The translations under genes were made by a program, and so were the position numbers. A model generated the notes under the pieces. That model was not told the origin of the DNA, searched no databases, and saw only the letters and a list, made by a program, of their open reading frames with translations. This document shows positions 43,333 through 51,650 of a stretch of DNA of 64,000 nt, piece by piece; the first letter of the stretch is position 1, and the number at the start of each line of letters is the position of its first letter. Source of the DNA: Chryseobacterium aquaeductus (GTDB taxonomy: Bacteria; Bacteroidota; Bacteroidia; Flavobacteriales; Weeksellaceae); contig NZ_CAJIMS010000001.1 of NCBI RefSeq assembly GCF_905175375.1, positions 310,001 to 374,000 on the forward strand, read 5' to 3'.

Positions 43333-43367
43333 TATCATTAGCAAACTATAAAATAATACAACGTAAT

Positions 43368-44993
43368 ATGTCAAAAGCAATTTCGCAAGTACCATTTGCA
43401 GTAAACGAGCCGGTAAATTCTTACGAGCCTGGTTCTAAAGAAGTAAAATCTCTGATCGCTCAGTACAAAAAAATGTGGGCGGAAAAAATTGAGATTCCAA
43501 TGGTTATCAATGGTAAAGAAGTGAAAACTGACGATAAGGTGCAACTTCAATCTCCACAAGATCATGCTCACGATTTCGGGTTTTACCACAAAGGAACGAT
43601 GCAACACGTAGATGACGCAATCAACGCTGCTCTTGCTGCTAAAAAACAGTGGAACGATCTTGGTTGGGAACACCGCGCAGCCATTTTCTTAAAAGCTGCT
43701 GATCTTTTGGCAGGTCCTTATAGAGACGTTATCAACGCTGCAACAATGATCGGACAGTCTAAAAACGTTCATCAGGCAGAGATTGATGCGGCTTGTGAGT
43801 TCATCGATTTCTTGAGATTCAATGTAGAATTCATGACAGAAATGTATTCTGAACAACCAGTATCTGATGCAGGGATTTGGAATCGTGTAGAATACAGACC
43901 TTTAGAAGGATTCGTTTTTGCAGTAACTCCTTTCAACTTTACCGCAATTTCCGGAAACTTGCCTGCTTGTATGGCAATGCTTGGAAACGTTGTGGTTTGG
44001 AAACCTTCAGACAAACAAATCTATTCTGCAAAAGTAATCATGGATGTTTTAACAGAAGCAGGACTTCCTGCCGGAGTGATCAACATGATTTTCACAGACG
44101 GAAAAGAAACTGCTGAGAAAGTTTTGGCACACAAAGATTTTGCGGGACTTCATTTTACAGGTTCTACCAAAGTTTTCCAAGGAATGTGGAAAATGATTGG
44201 TGACAATATACACAATTACAGAACTTACCCAAGAATCGTTGGAGAAACTGGTGGAAAAGATTTCGTGATTGCTCACCCTTCAGCGAACGTAGAAGCAGTT
44301 GCAACAGGTTTGGTAAGAGGTTCTTTTGAATATCAAGGGCAAAAATGTTCTGCTGCTTCAAGAGCTTATATCCCAAGATCACTTTGGGCAGACGTAAAAA
44401 AAGTGATGGAAACTCAGATCAATTCTATTAAAATTGGTTCACCAGAAGATCCTTCAAACTTTGTGAATGCAGTAATTGATAAAAATTCATTCGAAAAATG
44501 CAAAGGTTATATTGAAAGAGCTCAGGCATCAAGCAATGCAGAAGTAATCATTGGTGGTAAATGTGACGATTCTAAAGGTTGGTTTGTAAATCCTACTGTT
44601 ATCGAAACTACTGATCCTCAATACGAAAGTATGGTAGAAGAAATCTTCGGTCCTATCTTATCGGTTTACGTTTATGAAGATAAAGACTGGACGGAAACAT
44701 TAAAAATAGTAGATTCTTCATCTCCTTATTCATTGACGGGTTCTGTGTTTTCACAAGACAGATATGCAACAGATGAGGCTTTCAAGGCTTTGGAAAATGC
44801 ATCAGGAAACTTCTACATCAATGATAAACCAACCGGTGCAGTTGTAGGTCAGCAGCCTTTCGGTGGTGGTAGAGCTTCAGGAACCAATGATAAAGCAGGC
44901 TCTAAAATGAATCTACTAAGATGGACATCAGTAAGAAGCATCAAAGAAACTTTTGTTTCTCCTAAAGATTATAAATATCCATACTTAGGATAA
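43368..44993 (+). CDS. pruA: 1-pyrroline-5-carboxylate dehydrogenase
   Basis: Second step of proline breakdown, oxidising glutamate semialdehyde/P5C to glutamate with NAD+. The 541-residue aldehyde dehydrogenase has VTPFNFTAISGNLP, VWKPSDKQIYSAK, GLHFTGSTKVFQGMW, the catalytic Glu in RIVGETGGKDFV and Cys in YQGQKCSAASRAYIP, and QQPFGGGRASGTNDKAG. The monofunctional, eukaryote-like P5CDH form without a PutA proline dehydrogenase domain. The internal ATG is preferred because the promoter at 43304-43332 lies inside the longer frame. proC/putA are not nearby. Confidence 0.95.
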   Translation: MSKAISQVPFAVNEPVNSYEPGSKEVKSLIAQYKKMWAEKIEIPMVINGKEVKTDDKVQLQSPQDHAHDFGFYHKGTMQHVDDAINAALAAKKQWNDLGWEHRAAIFLKAADLLAGPYRDVINAATMIGQSKNVHQAEIDAACEFIDFLRFNVEFMTEMYSEQPVSDAGIWNRVEYRPLEGFVFAVTPFNFTAISGNLPACMAMLGNVVVWKPSDKQIYSAKVIMDVLTEAGLPAGVINMIFTDGKETAEKVLAHKDFAGLHFTGSTKVFQGMWKMIGDNIHNYRTYPRIVGETGGKDFVIAHPSANVEAVATGLVRGSFEYQGQKCSAASRAYIPRSLWADVKKVMETQINSIKIGSPEDPSNFVNAVIDKNSFEKCKGYIERAQASSNAEVIIGGKCDDSKGWFVNPTVIETTDPQYESMVEEIFGPILSVYVYEDKDWTETLKIVDSSSPYSLTGSVFSQDRYATDEAFKALENASGNFYINDKPTGAVVGQQPFGGGRASGTNDKAGSKMNLLRWTSVRSIKETFVSPKDYKYPYLG

Positions 44994-45053
44994 TTTAAAT
45001 TTAATAAAGAAGTGTAGATATTAATAAAATACTACCTTATTTTTAAACAAACT

Positions 45054-45083
45054 AAAGCCTCGAATTGTCTTCGGGGCTTTTTT
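45054..45083 (+). terminator. Terminator of pruA
   Basis: AAGCCTCGAA / TTCGGGGCTT, a 10-bp stem with one wobble pair and a T-run. Confidence 0.85.
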
Positions 45084-45193
45084 ATCTAAAATTTAACAAA
45101 AATTTAATATTTTTATCGATCAATTAATATCAAAATGAGATTTTTCGGAATAATTATTGAATAGACCTCTGTATACCATTAAAAAATATTATT

Positions 45194-45400
45194 ATGAAAA
45201 AGTTTTTATTATTAACCTTAGGAATAGGATTTTTTGCAGTAAGTTGCGGAACTAAAGAAAAACAAATGTCATCCAGTAACACAGATTCTACAATGACGGA
45301 CACAACAATGGAAGTTGCACCGCCTGTAGCAGATACGATGACAACAGTACCAATGGACACAATGAAAGTTGATACTATGGCAACTCCTACAACGAGATAA
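45194..45400 (+). CDS. Small Thr/Met/Asp-rich lipoprotein
   Basis: A 68-residue lipoprotein with lipobox AVSC (Cys17), then KEKQMSSSNTDSTMTDTTME and repeats of DTMTT and MDTMKVDTM. It is compositionally like the lipoprotein at 29681-29938. The repeats give a disordered, surface-tethered tail of unknown role. Its own terminator follows. Confidence 0.75.
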   Translation: MKKFLLLTLGIGFFAVSCGTKEKQMSSSNTDSTMTDTTMEVAPPVADTMTTVPMDTMKVDTMATPTTR

Positions 45401-45420
45401 AAAGTCAGATTTAAAATTGA

Positions 45421-45453
45421 AATCCGCAGATCAGTATTCTGCGGATTTTTTTT
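45421..45453 (+). terminator. Terminator of the small lipoprotein gene
   Basis: AATCCGCAGA / TCTGCGGATT perfect 10-bp stem with an eight-T run; the next promoter element starts at its end. Confidence 0.9.
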
Positions 45454-45460
45454 ATATTTG
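45453..45460 (+). promoter_or_regulatory. -7 element for the next lipoprotein gene
   Basis: TATATTTG matches TAnnTTTG, 26 bases before the ATG at 45487, and overlaps the T-run of the preceding terminator. Confidence 0.5.
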
Positions 45461-45486
45461 AATCGTAAACAATTAAAGATATTATT

Positions 45487-45744
45487 ATGAAAAAACTATT
45501 TATAGGAGCGATTTTGGGACTGTTGACATTAGGAAGCTGCGCTCAAAACAAGGAAAACAGAGAAGAGTTTAAAGCAAATCACGATAAAGATGCACTGCGA
45601 AACGACATGGGAGATTCAGCGGTAGCAAACTCAGAACAAAATCCGTCTGATACTACAAATCTGGCGAATGACACCATAAAAAAACCAACAGATTACGAAA
45701 GCAAAGAATCTCGTCCGAATACTCAAGTAGGAGGTTCAAGATAA
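45487..45744 (+). CDS. Small charged lipoprotein
   Basis: An 85-residue lipoprotein: lipobox LGSC (Cys18), AQNKENREEFKANHDKDALRN, then a hydrophilic tail with SDTTNLANDTIKKPTDYESKE ending GGSR. Like its neighbour it is predicted to be disordered. Its function is unknown. It has a separate promoter element and terminator, so the two lipoproteins are independently transcribed. Confidence 0.75.
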   Translation: MKKLFIGAILGLLTLGSCAQNKENREEFKANHDKDALRNDMGDSAVANSEQNPSDTTNLANDTIKKPTDYESKESRPNTQVGGSR

Positions 45745-45750
45745 AAACTC

Positions 45751-45777
45751 ATCCACAGAAATTCTGTGGATTTTTTG
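45751..45777 (+). terminator. Terminator of the charged lipoprotein gene
   Basis: ATCCACAGAA / TTCTGTGGAT stem with a one-base loop region and T-run, six bases after the stop. Confidence 0.85.
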
Positions 45778-45878
45778 TTTTCATAAAATAATTTGTTACA
45801 ATTTAATTCTAAAGATTTTAACTAAATTTTATGAATTCAATTATTATTAATTATAAAGCCTTATGCTAACATAATTAT

Positions 45879-45886
45879 TACATTTG
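45879..45886 (+). promoter_or_regulatory. -7 element for the secreted thioredoxin gene
   Basis: TACATTTG fits TAnnTTTG, 18 bases before the ATG chosen at 45905; it overlaps the longer start at 45884 and so argues for the internal start. Confidence 0.5.
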
Positions 45887-45904
45887 TATTCAATAAAAAA
45901 ATTC

Positions 45905-47065
45905 ATGAAAAAAACAGCAATATTATCATTCCTTTTCATTGCAATGGTGGCATTCGGACAAGGAATAAAATTTGAGGAAGGAAATTTTAAAAGCCTTTTA
46001 GCAAAAGCAAAAAAAGAAAATAAACTTATTTTTATAGACGCTTATGCAGTGTGGTGCGGACCGTGTAAATTGATGGTGAAAAACATTTTTCCTCTAAAAC
46101 CTGTCGGCGATTATTACAATGCAAATTTCATCAATGCAAAAATTGACATGGAGAAAGGTGAAGGCATTGATTTAGCTAAAAAATACAATGTAAAAGCCTT
46201 CCCAACTTACTTATTTATCAATGGTGACGGTGAAGAAGTTCACAGAACTTTGGGTTATGTAGAAGAGAAAGATTTTATTCAGTCTGCGATGGATGCAGGA
46301 GATCCAAACAAAAGATTGGCGGCCCTGAAGCAAAAATTTGAAAATGGAGAAAAAGATCCTGAATTTTTGAAAAATCTCGCAGGTCTTACCATCTACAATG
46401 ATGCAGATTTTGCAGCAAGAGTTTTGGATCGTTATTTCAATACAAAAACAAGTTTAGATAAAGATGATGTACAGATGATTCTTTCGGGAACTCAGAGTAC
46501 AGAAAGTCCTTTGTATAAGATTTTCCAAAGTAGAAAAGAAGAAATCACAAAGATTTTTCCCGCAGACCGTTATGATATGGTTGACAAAAACATCAAGCTG
46601 AACACCATCATGAAAAAGACATACAGCGCCGATACCAAAAAATGGAACGATGCGTATTTCCTGACTGAAACTCAGAAGTTTTTGACTAAAGAAGAATCTG
46701 AAAAACTTTTGAAAAGAGCAAAATCAAGCAGAGCTTTAAAAGACAAAGATTTCGCTACTTATGAGAAAATGAATTTAGAAATTTACAAAGATTATTCTGC
46801 TGCAAGTTCAGAAGAATTGAATTCGTTAGCATGGAATTTCTTTGAAAATGTAAACACAAAATCTTCTCTTGAAACCGCTGTAAAATGGGCAAATGAATCT
46901 GTAAAGAAAAATGAAAATTATGCAAACACAGATACTTTAGCTAATCTATACAACAAAATTGGCGATAAGAAAAATGCTAAATTATGGGCTGAAAAGTCTA
47001 TAGCCTTAGGAAAAGCAGCTGGTGAAGATACCACTGATACTGAAAAGATACTGAAGAGTTTATAA
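45905..47065 (+). CDS. Secreted thioredoxin-fold protein with helical C-terminus
   Basis: A 386-residue protein: signal peptide (ending AFGQ), thioredoxin domain (about 18-125) with the redox site AYAVWCGPCKLMVKNIF and cis-Pro region VKAFPTYLFING, then a long helical part with TPR-like repeats near the end (LNSLAWNFFENVNTKSSLETAVKWANESVKK, then TLANLYNKIGDKKNAKLWAEKSI). It is probably a periplasmic disulfide reductase with a protein-binding tail. The start at 45905 gives the signal peptide directly. Monocistronic. Confidence 0.88.
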   Translation: MKKTAILSFLFIAMVAFGQGIKFEEGNFKSLLAKAKKENKLIFIDAYAVWCGPCKLMVKNIFPLKPVGDYYNANFINAKIDMEKGEGIDLAKKYNVKAFPTYLFINGDGEEVHRTLGYVEEKDFIQSAMDAGDPNKRLAALKQKFENGEKDPEFLKNLAGLTIYNDADFAARVLDRYFNTKTSLDKDDVQMILSGTQSTESPLYKIFQSRKEEITKIFPADRYDMVDKNIKLNTIMKKTYSADTKKWNDAYFLTETQKFLTKEESEKLLKRAKSSRALKDKDFATYEKMNLEIYKDYSAASSEELNSLAWNFFENVNTKSSLETAVKWANESVKKNENYANTDTLANLYNKIGDKKNAKLWAEKSIALGKAAGEDTTDTEKILKSL

Positions 47066-47084
47066 ATTTTAGTTTTACAACATA

Positions 47085-47121
47085 AAAAATTCCGCTGAAA
47101 TAAATTTCAGCGGAATTTTTT
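47085..47121 (+). terminator. Terminator of the thioredoxin gene
   Basis: AAAAATTCCGCTGAAA / TTTCAGCGGAATTTTT, a 16-bp stem with a four-base loop. Confidence 0.92.
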
Positions 47122-47144
47122 ATTTATTGACAAGTTAGAAGTTT

Positions 47145-47238
47145 CGTCAGTTCGATTAGCAAAGCGTATCGAGAACTTTCCGTCATACTTAATGAAAATT
47201 TTTCGATACGGTTTTTTCAAAACCTACTCGAAATGACG
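47145..47238. repeat. Palindromic mobile repeat, copy 1 (CGTCAGTTCGA ... TCGAAATGACG)
   Basis: A 94-bp unit with ends CGTCAGTTCGA and ACTCGAAATGACG, inner GTATCGAGAAC and TCGATACGG, and a TTTTTTCAAAACCT stretch. The ends are near inverted repeats and the inner words are complementary, so it can fold into one long hairpin. It is MITE-like and has no coding capacity. Confidence 0.8.
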
Positions 47239-47264
47239 TAAATTCCGCAGTACCTGAGTAGCTC

Positions 47265-47383
47265 CGTCAGTTCGAGTGTTTTTCGAAGCAAAGCGGAGAA
47301 AAATTTATCGAGAACACGTGAAAAAAAGATCCGTAAATTGTAAACTTGTCGATACGTTTTTTCAAAACCTACTCGAAATGACG
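47265..47383. repeat. Palindromic mobile repeat, copy 2 (same orientation)
   Basis: A 119-bp unit in tandem with copy 1, 26 bases apart. The right 35 bases (TCGATACG, TTTTTTCAAAACCT, ACTCGAAATGACG) are the same as copy 1 except for one base; the left end CGTCAGTTCGAGT is an almost exact complement of the right end. The middle is longer and diverged. Confidence 0.8.
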
Positions 47384-47413
47384 CATTCTTACAATATTTC
47401 AAACAAAATATTT

Positions 47414-48436
47414 TTAATATTCAAACAACACACTTCCCCAAGTAAATCCGCTACCAAATGCTGACAAAAGCACCAAGTCTCCTCTTTTGACTTTACCCAA
47501 TTCTATAGCTTCGCTTAAAGCAATTGGGATAGAAGCCGCGGTTGTATTTCCGTATTTCTGAATATTATTGTAAATTCTTTCATCCGGCAAACCAAATTTT
47601 TGCTGTACAAACTGAGCAATTCTCAAATTCGCCTGATGCGGAATAAACATATCCAGATCTTCCACTGTTTTTCCGGCTTTGTCTAAAGCTTCTTTCATCG
47701 TTTCGGGAAATCTTGTTACCGCGTGCTTAAAAACAAAATTTCCGTTCATGATCGGGTAAACTTCTTTATCCGTCACATTTTCAGGTTCCTTTCTCATTCT
47801 ATCACTCCATCCGTATTTAGATCCCGGAAACTGTGTACACAATTCGTCTGCATATTTGCCTTCAGAATGCATATTCATGGCTAAAATATCTCCTGCATTT
47901 TCATCTTCAGTAGCAGAAAGTACGATTGCTCCTGCCCCATCACCGAAAATCACTGAAACTCCTCGTCCTTCGTCAGAAAAATTTAATCCGAAAGAATGAA
48001 CTTCCGCTCCCACAACCAAAATATTTTTATAGGTCCCGGATTTAATAAACGCATTGGCAACACTCATCGCATAAACAAATCCCGAACACTGGTTTCTGAC
48101 ATCTAAAGCACCAATTGTGTCGCAGCACAACATATCTTGAAGTAGAACTCCACAACCGGGAAAATAATAATCCGGTGAAAGCGTAGCAAAAATAATGTAA
48201 TCAATATCTTTTGCCGATAAACTCGCTTGCTGCAGTGCTTTTTCTGAAGCTTTAAAACCAAGATATGCCGTAGTTTCCTGAGAATCATTACGATTAATTC
48301 TATGTCGTCGCTCTTTGATGCCCGTTCGCTCCGTAATCCAATCATCATTTGTGGTCATTAATTTTGCTAAATCATCATTGGTGACAACATGATCCGGAAC
48401 GTGAAATCCGATTCCTTTTATTGTACTTTTAATCAT
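47414..48436 (-). CDS. Beta-ketoacyl-ACP synthase III family protein
   Basis: A 340-residue thiolase-fold condensing enzyme. The catalytic triad is present: Cys in VRNQCSGFVYAM, His in FIPHQANLRI, Asn in KYGNTTAASIP; GDGAGAIVLS lies between. It is longer than FabH (about 317), with TTNDDWITERTGIKERR at the N-terminus and an end FGSGFTWGSVLFEY. It may start fatty acid synthesis or serve a special chain such as flexirubin or a lipid; the phospholipid genes plsX/rpmF are not adjacent, which favours a secondary role. Confidence 0.88.
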   Translation of the reverse strand: MIKSTIKGIGFHVPDHVVTNDDLAKLMTTNDDWITERTGIKERRHRINRNDSQETTAYLGFKASEKALQQASLSAKDIDYIIFATLSPDYYFPGCGVLLQDMLCCDTIGALDVRNQCSGFVYAMSVANAFIKSGTYKNILVVGAEVHSFGLNFSDEGRGVSVIFGDGAGAIVLSATEDENAGDILAMNMHSEGKYADELCTQFPGSKYGWSDRMRKEPENVTDKEVYPIMNGNFVFKHAVTRFPETMKEALDKAGKTVEDLDMFIPHQANLRIAQFVQQKFGLPDERIYNNIQKYGNTTAASIPIALSEAIELGKVKRGDLVLLSAFGSGFTWGSVLFEY

Positions 48437-48513
48437 ATAGTTTGTTTAATTTTGGTAAAGATAAAACTTTATTTAAGACATTAATTTTTTAAAATAAATA
48501 GTATTTTTACTTC

Positions 48514-49413
48514 ATGCCTATTAACACAATTTACAGAGATTCGGGATGCGAATGGATAGACGTAGAAGCACCTACAGATGAAGATATGAAGTACCTTCAT
48601 GAGAGATATGAGATCAATAATCTCCTTCTGGAAGACACTTTGGATCCCAATCACTTACCCAAATATGAGGAAGACGGAAATGTGAAATTTTTCCTTTTGC
48701 GGGAGAGTACCGAGCTCGAACGTAAAAACCTCAACACCATCAGTGACATCAGTACCAAAATCGGGATTTTTCTTTTAGATAAAACAATCATCACGGTACA
48801 CAGAATGAAGGCTAAAAGTATTGTGGAAACCAAGAAAGACATTACTGCAAGTTCAGATGATATCCATCCGCATAAAATTGCACTGATGATTTCTCTGGTC
48901 ATTATGAAAAGTTTTGATGATGAAGCGATCAGCCTTTTTGAGACGATGGATAATATTGAAAATGAAATCTTCCTTAAAAACACCAATCACACCAACCAAA
49001 TCCGAAGACTGTATAAACTAAAACGTAAATCAGGATTAAATTCCAGAGTTTTAACCATATCAAATGATGCAATCGATAAGTTTAAACTATTAGATCTTGA
49101 AGATTCTGAAATTGTAGATTTAAAGGATAAACAGAAAGACGTGGTTGCAGATTTTGATCACCTCAATATTCAGATTACCAACTTAATTTCGATGTTTTTG
49201 GCGTTATCTGATCAGAAAGCCAATCAGGTCATGAAGGTTTTGGCAATTTATTCTGTGTACTTTTTACCGATTACATTTATTGCCGGTTTATACGGAATGA
49301 ACTTCGAAAATATGCCCGAACTTCAAACCAAACACGGATACTTTTACACCTTGGGTTTAATGGCGGTAATTGTGATCTGCACATTTATTTATGCAAGAAG
49401 AAAGCAGTGGTAA
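48514..49413 (+). CDS. corA: CorA family magnesium/cobalt transporter
   Basis: A 299-residue divalent cation channel: soluble N-terminal domain (about 1-235) with long helices, then two membrane helices at the C-terminus joined by the signature YGMNFENMPE. The first helix contains LAIYSVYFLPITFIAGLYGMN and the last ends with a basic ARRKQW. Typical pentameric CorA topology, smaller than E. coli CorA (316). Single gene, divergent from the KAS III gene. Confidence 0.92.
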   Translation: MPINTIYRDSGCEWIDVEAPTDEDMKYLHERYEINNLLLEDTLDPNHLPKYEEDGNVKFFLLRESTELERKNLNTISDISTKIGIFLLDKTIITVHRMKAKSIVETKKDITASSDDIHPHKIALMISLVIMKSFDDEAISLFETMDNIENEIFLKNTNHTNQIRRLYKLKRKSGLNSRVLTISNDAIDKFKLLDLEDSEIVDLKDKQKDVVADFDHLNIQITNLISMFLALSDQKANQVMKVLAIYSVYFLPITFIAGLYGMNFENMPELQTKHGYFYTLGLMAVIVICTFIYARRKQW

Positions 49414-49506
49414 AATCAGTGAAAACACCTATTGGTTTAAAAATAATTTTTAGTTAATTTTATAATATAAAACTAATAACCCAATTGGGTAAAACAAAAA
49501 CCAATC

Positions 49507-51087
49507 ATGAAAACCGAAATTCTTCAAAAAATCATTGAGGAAGATATGCTTTCTCAGCAGTCTAAGGATAAGCTCACAGCTTTGCATCAAAATATTTCGC
49601 AAAAAGAATTCTCAGATATTCTGGATGCTGAAGGTAACCAATATATCAATTTTGTACAGGAAGGTGGCGGTGTTTGGGGCGTTGCATTGGTTGGCTATCT
49701 TTATGCATTAGAAATTTTCGGAATTCGTTTTCTGAGAATTGCGGGGACAAGTGCCGGTGCGATTAATACGATGCTGATTGCTGCTCTCGGCGACAGAAGC
49801 AAAAATAAAAGCGACCGAATAAAAAAAATATTATTTAGCTGGAAATTTGTAGATTTTATGGATGGTAAATCTATCGTAAGACAAATGACCAGCCGTATTC
49901 TAAAGAGCAAAAATTATTTAATAAAAATCGGCATTTCCTTTCTTGTGCTTGCTCTTTCTATTATAATTTTCCCTTTTCTTATTCTTATTTTTAAGATCAA
50001 TGTCTGGTGGTATCTCATTCCTTTTCTTCTTTTATCCTTATTACTTTTCACTATTTATCATTATTACAATCTTTTTAAAGTAAACAATGTAGGTCTGAAT
50101 CCCGGGAAAGCTTTCGAAAATAAATTACAAAGTGCTCTGGATAGTTTCAACATCAAAAGCGTAAGTGATCTGAATCTGGAATACAATAAAAAAGGAAGAG
50201 CTCTCAACCTAAATTACCGTTACGGAAATGAAGATCAGTATTATAATATTGCCTTAGAAAACATCAAGAGTATTTATGATAATCAATTGGCAAACTTGAG
50301 TATATCAAAATTTAAGTTTTTTCTAGAATCTGCCGAAAACAATCATGCTTATAAAGAAAACCCATTCACTCTGCTGCGTTCAGACTATACTATCATTACG
50401 ACTGATATTAATTCGAAAATAAAAATTGAATTGCCCAAAATGGCAGATCTCTATTGGACGATGGAGGAACTTTCGCAAATCAGTCCGGCAAAATTTGTAC
50501 GGGCATCGATGTCTGTTCCATTCTTTTTTGAACCTATGATTAAGAAAATCGACACTTCAAAAGATTCAATTGTTCATGCATGGAAATTTTGGCTGAATGC
50601 CGAACCAGCCAATGTCTTCGAGGAAGGAATTTTTGTAGATGGCGGTAGTATTTCAAATTTCCCGATCGATATCTTTCATGAAAGCGATATTTTTTATCCG
50701 AGAATTCCTGTTTTTGGTGTACGCCTTATGAATACAGCCGAACTAGGTGAAGCCAGAGGTGCAGGAAGTAAAGTGATTCTGAAAAGCCCTGGAAGTTTTA
50801 TAGGAAATATTTTTGATACTTTAAAAGGATTTAATGATAAAGCTTTCCTCAACAAATATACTTTCTACAGCAGCCACAGCATTCAGTTTGTGGATTGCAG
50901 CCCAAGTAACTGGCTCAATTTCTTTATGGAGGACAAAGAAAAAACCGAGCTTTTCAATAAAGGATTTTTAGCAGGTCTTGAGTTTCTGGAAAAATTTGAC
51001 TGGAAAAACTACAAATATGAAAGAATGCTGGTCGCCTTGAAAGAAAAAAATATTCTGCTACAAGAAACAAAACCCGATATGGGATAA
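49507..51087 (+). CDS. Patatin-like phospholipase with two inserted membrane helices
   Basis: A 526-residue lipid acyl hydrolase. The oxyanion loop is GGGVWG (53-58), the nucleophile Ser82 in GTSAG, and the dyad Asp378 in FVDGGSISNFP. Between them, residues about 140-162 and 168-185 form two hydrophobic helices absent from ordinary patatins, so the enzyme should be fixed in the membrane. No signal peptide. It heads a three-gene operon with two single-span proteins (gaps 12 and 14 bases), and it may be a membrane-damaging effector or a lipid-remodelling enzyme. Confidence 0.88.
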   Translation: MKTEILQKIIEEDMLSQQSKDKLTALHQNISQKEFSDILDAEGNQYINFVQEGGGVWGVALVGYLYALEIFGIRFLRIAGTSAGAINTMLIAALGDRSKNKSDRIKKILFSWKFVDFMDGKSIVRQMTSRILKSKNYLIKIGISFLVLALSIIIFPFLILIFKINVWWYLIPFLLLSLLLFTIYHYYNLFKVNNVGLNPGKAFENKLQSALDSFNIKSVSDLNLEYNKKGRALNLNYRYGNEDQYYNIALENIKSIYDNQLANLSISKFKFFLESAENNHAYKENPFTLLRSDYTIITTDINSKIKIELPKMADLYWTMEELSQISPAKFVRASMSVPFFFEPMIKKIDTSKDSIVHAWKFWLNAEPANVFEEGIFVDGGSISNFPIDIFHESDIFYPRIPVFGVRLMNTAELGEARGAGSKVILKSPGSFIGNIFDTLKGFNDKAFLNKYTFYSSHSIQFVDCSPSNWLNFFMEDKEKTELFNKGFLAGLEFLEKFDWKNYKYERMLVALKEKNILLQETKPDMG

Positions 51088-51099
51088 AAACTAAGAGAG

Positions 51100-51636
51100 A
51101 TGGAAGAATATTTTAAAATTATTCTGGTTTCAATTTTCAGCGGAGCGGTTGTAGCAAGCGTTATTTCTATCATTTTTAAGCGAAAGACCGAAAAAATAAC
51201 TGCAGAAATTAAGAATCAGTTTGAGATGAATCTCACTTCACAAAAAACCGGTCATGTCTGGAAAGAGAAAGCGGTGTCTGAGCTGTACGGTCCACTCTAT
51301 TTGCATTTTAGCAGAACAAACAGAGCTATCAAAAGATATAGAGAAAAAAATCTTTTTCTAGAGGAAAAAGTAATGAAAGAAAGTAATGAAAAAATCAGAA
51401 ACTTACTTTTAGAAAAATCTTACCTCATCTTACCAGACTTATTTGAAGATGCAAATAATCTGGTTGAACATTATGACGTTTGGCTTGAAGAATTCAGCAA
51501 ATTAAGAGAAACTGAAAATCCCGAAGTCGATAAAAAATTTGTTTTTGCCGGTCCGCAAGGCTATCCGTATCCAAAAAATTCTGAGAAAAATTTTATCAAA
51601 AAATATTTAGAACTCTGGAATTCTCTTTATCAATAA
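51100..51636 (+). CDS. Membrane-anchored helical protein, patatin operon
   Basis: A 178-residue protein with one N-terminal helix (ILVSIFSGAVVASVISIIF), a basic stop-transfer (KRKTEK), then a helical soluble domain: VWKEKAVSELYGPLYLHFSRTNRAIKRY, EKSYLILPDLFEDANNLVEHYDVWLEEF and FAGPQGYPYPKNSEKNF. I recall the same domain in hypothetical proteins of several phyla, so it is an old family rather than a local orphan. No function known. Encoded 12 bases after the patatin gene, so they are likely cotranslated. Confidence 0.75.
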   Translation: MEEYFKIILVSIFSGAVVASVISIIFKRKTEKITAEIKNQFEMNLTSQKTGHVWKEKAVSELYGPLYLHFSRTNRAIKRYREKNLFLEEKVMKESNEKIRNLLLEKSYLILPDLFEDANNLVEHYDVWLEEFSKLRETENPEVDKKFVFAGPQGYPYPKNSEKNFIKKYLELWNSLYQ

Positions 51637-51650
51637 TTAAAAAAAATTGT

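Noticed and set aside
43293..43367. N-terminal extension of pruA
   Set aside because: The -33 and -7 promoter boxes lie within it, and it begins with TTG.
47276..47464. Short frames inside the CGTCA/TGACG repeats and into the KAS III gene
   Set aside because: They derive from the MITE-like palindromes and the antisense strand of a clear gene.
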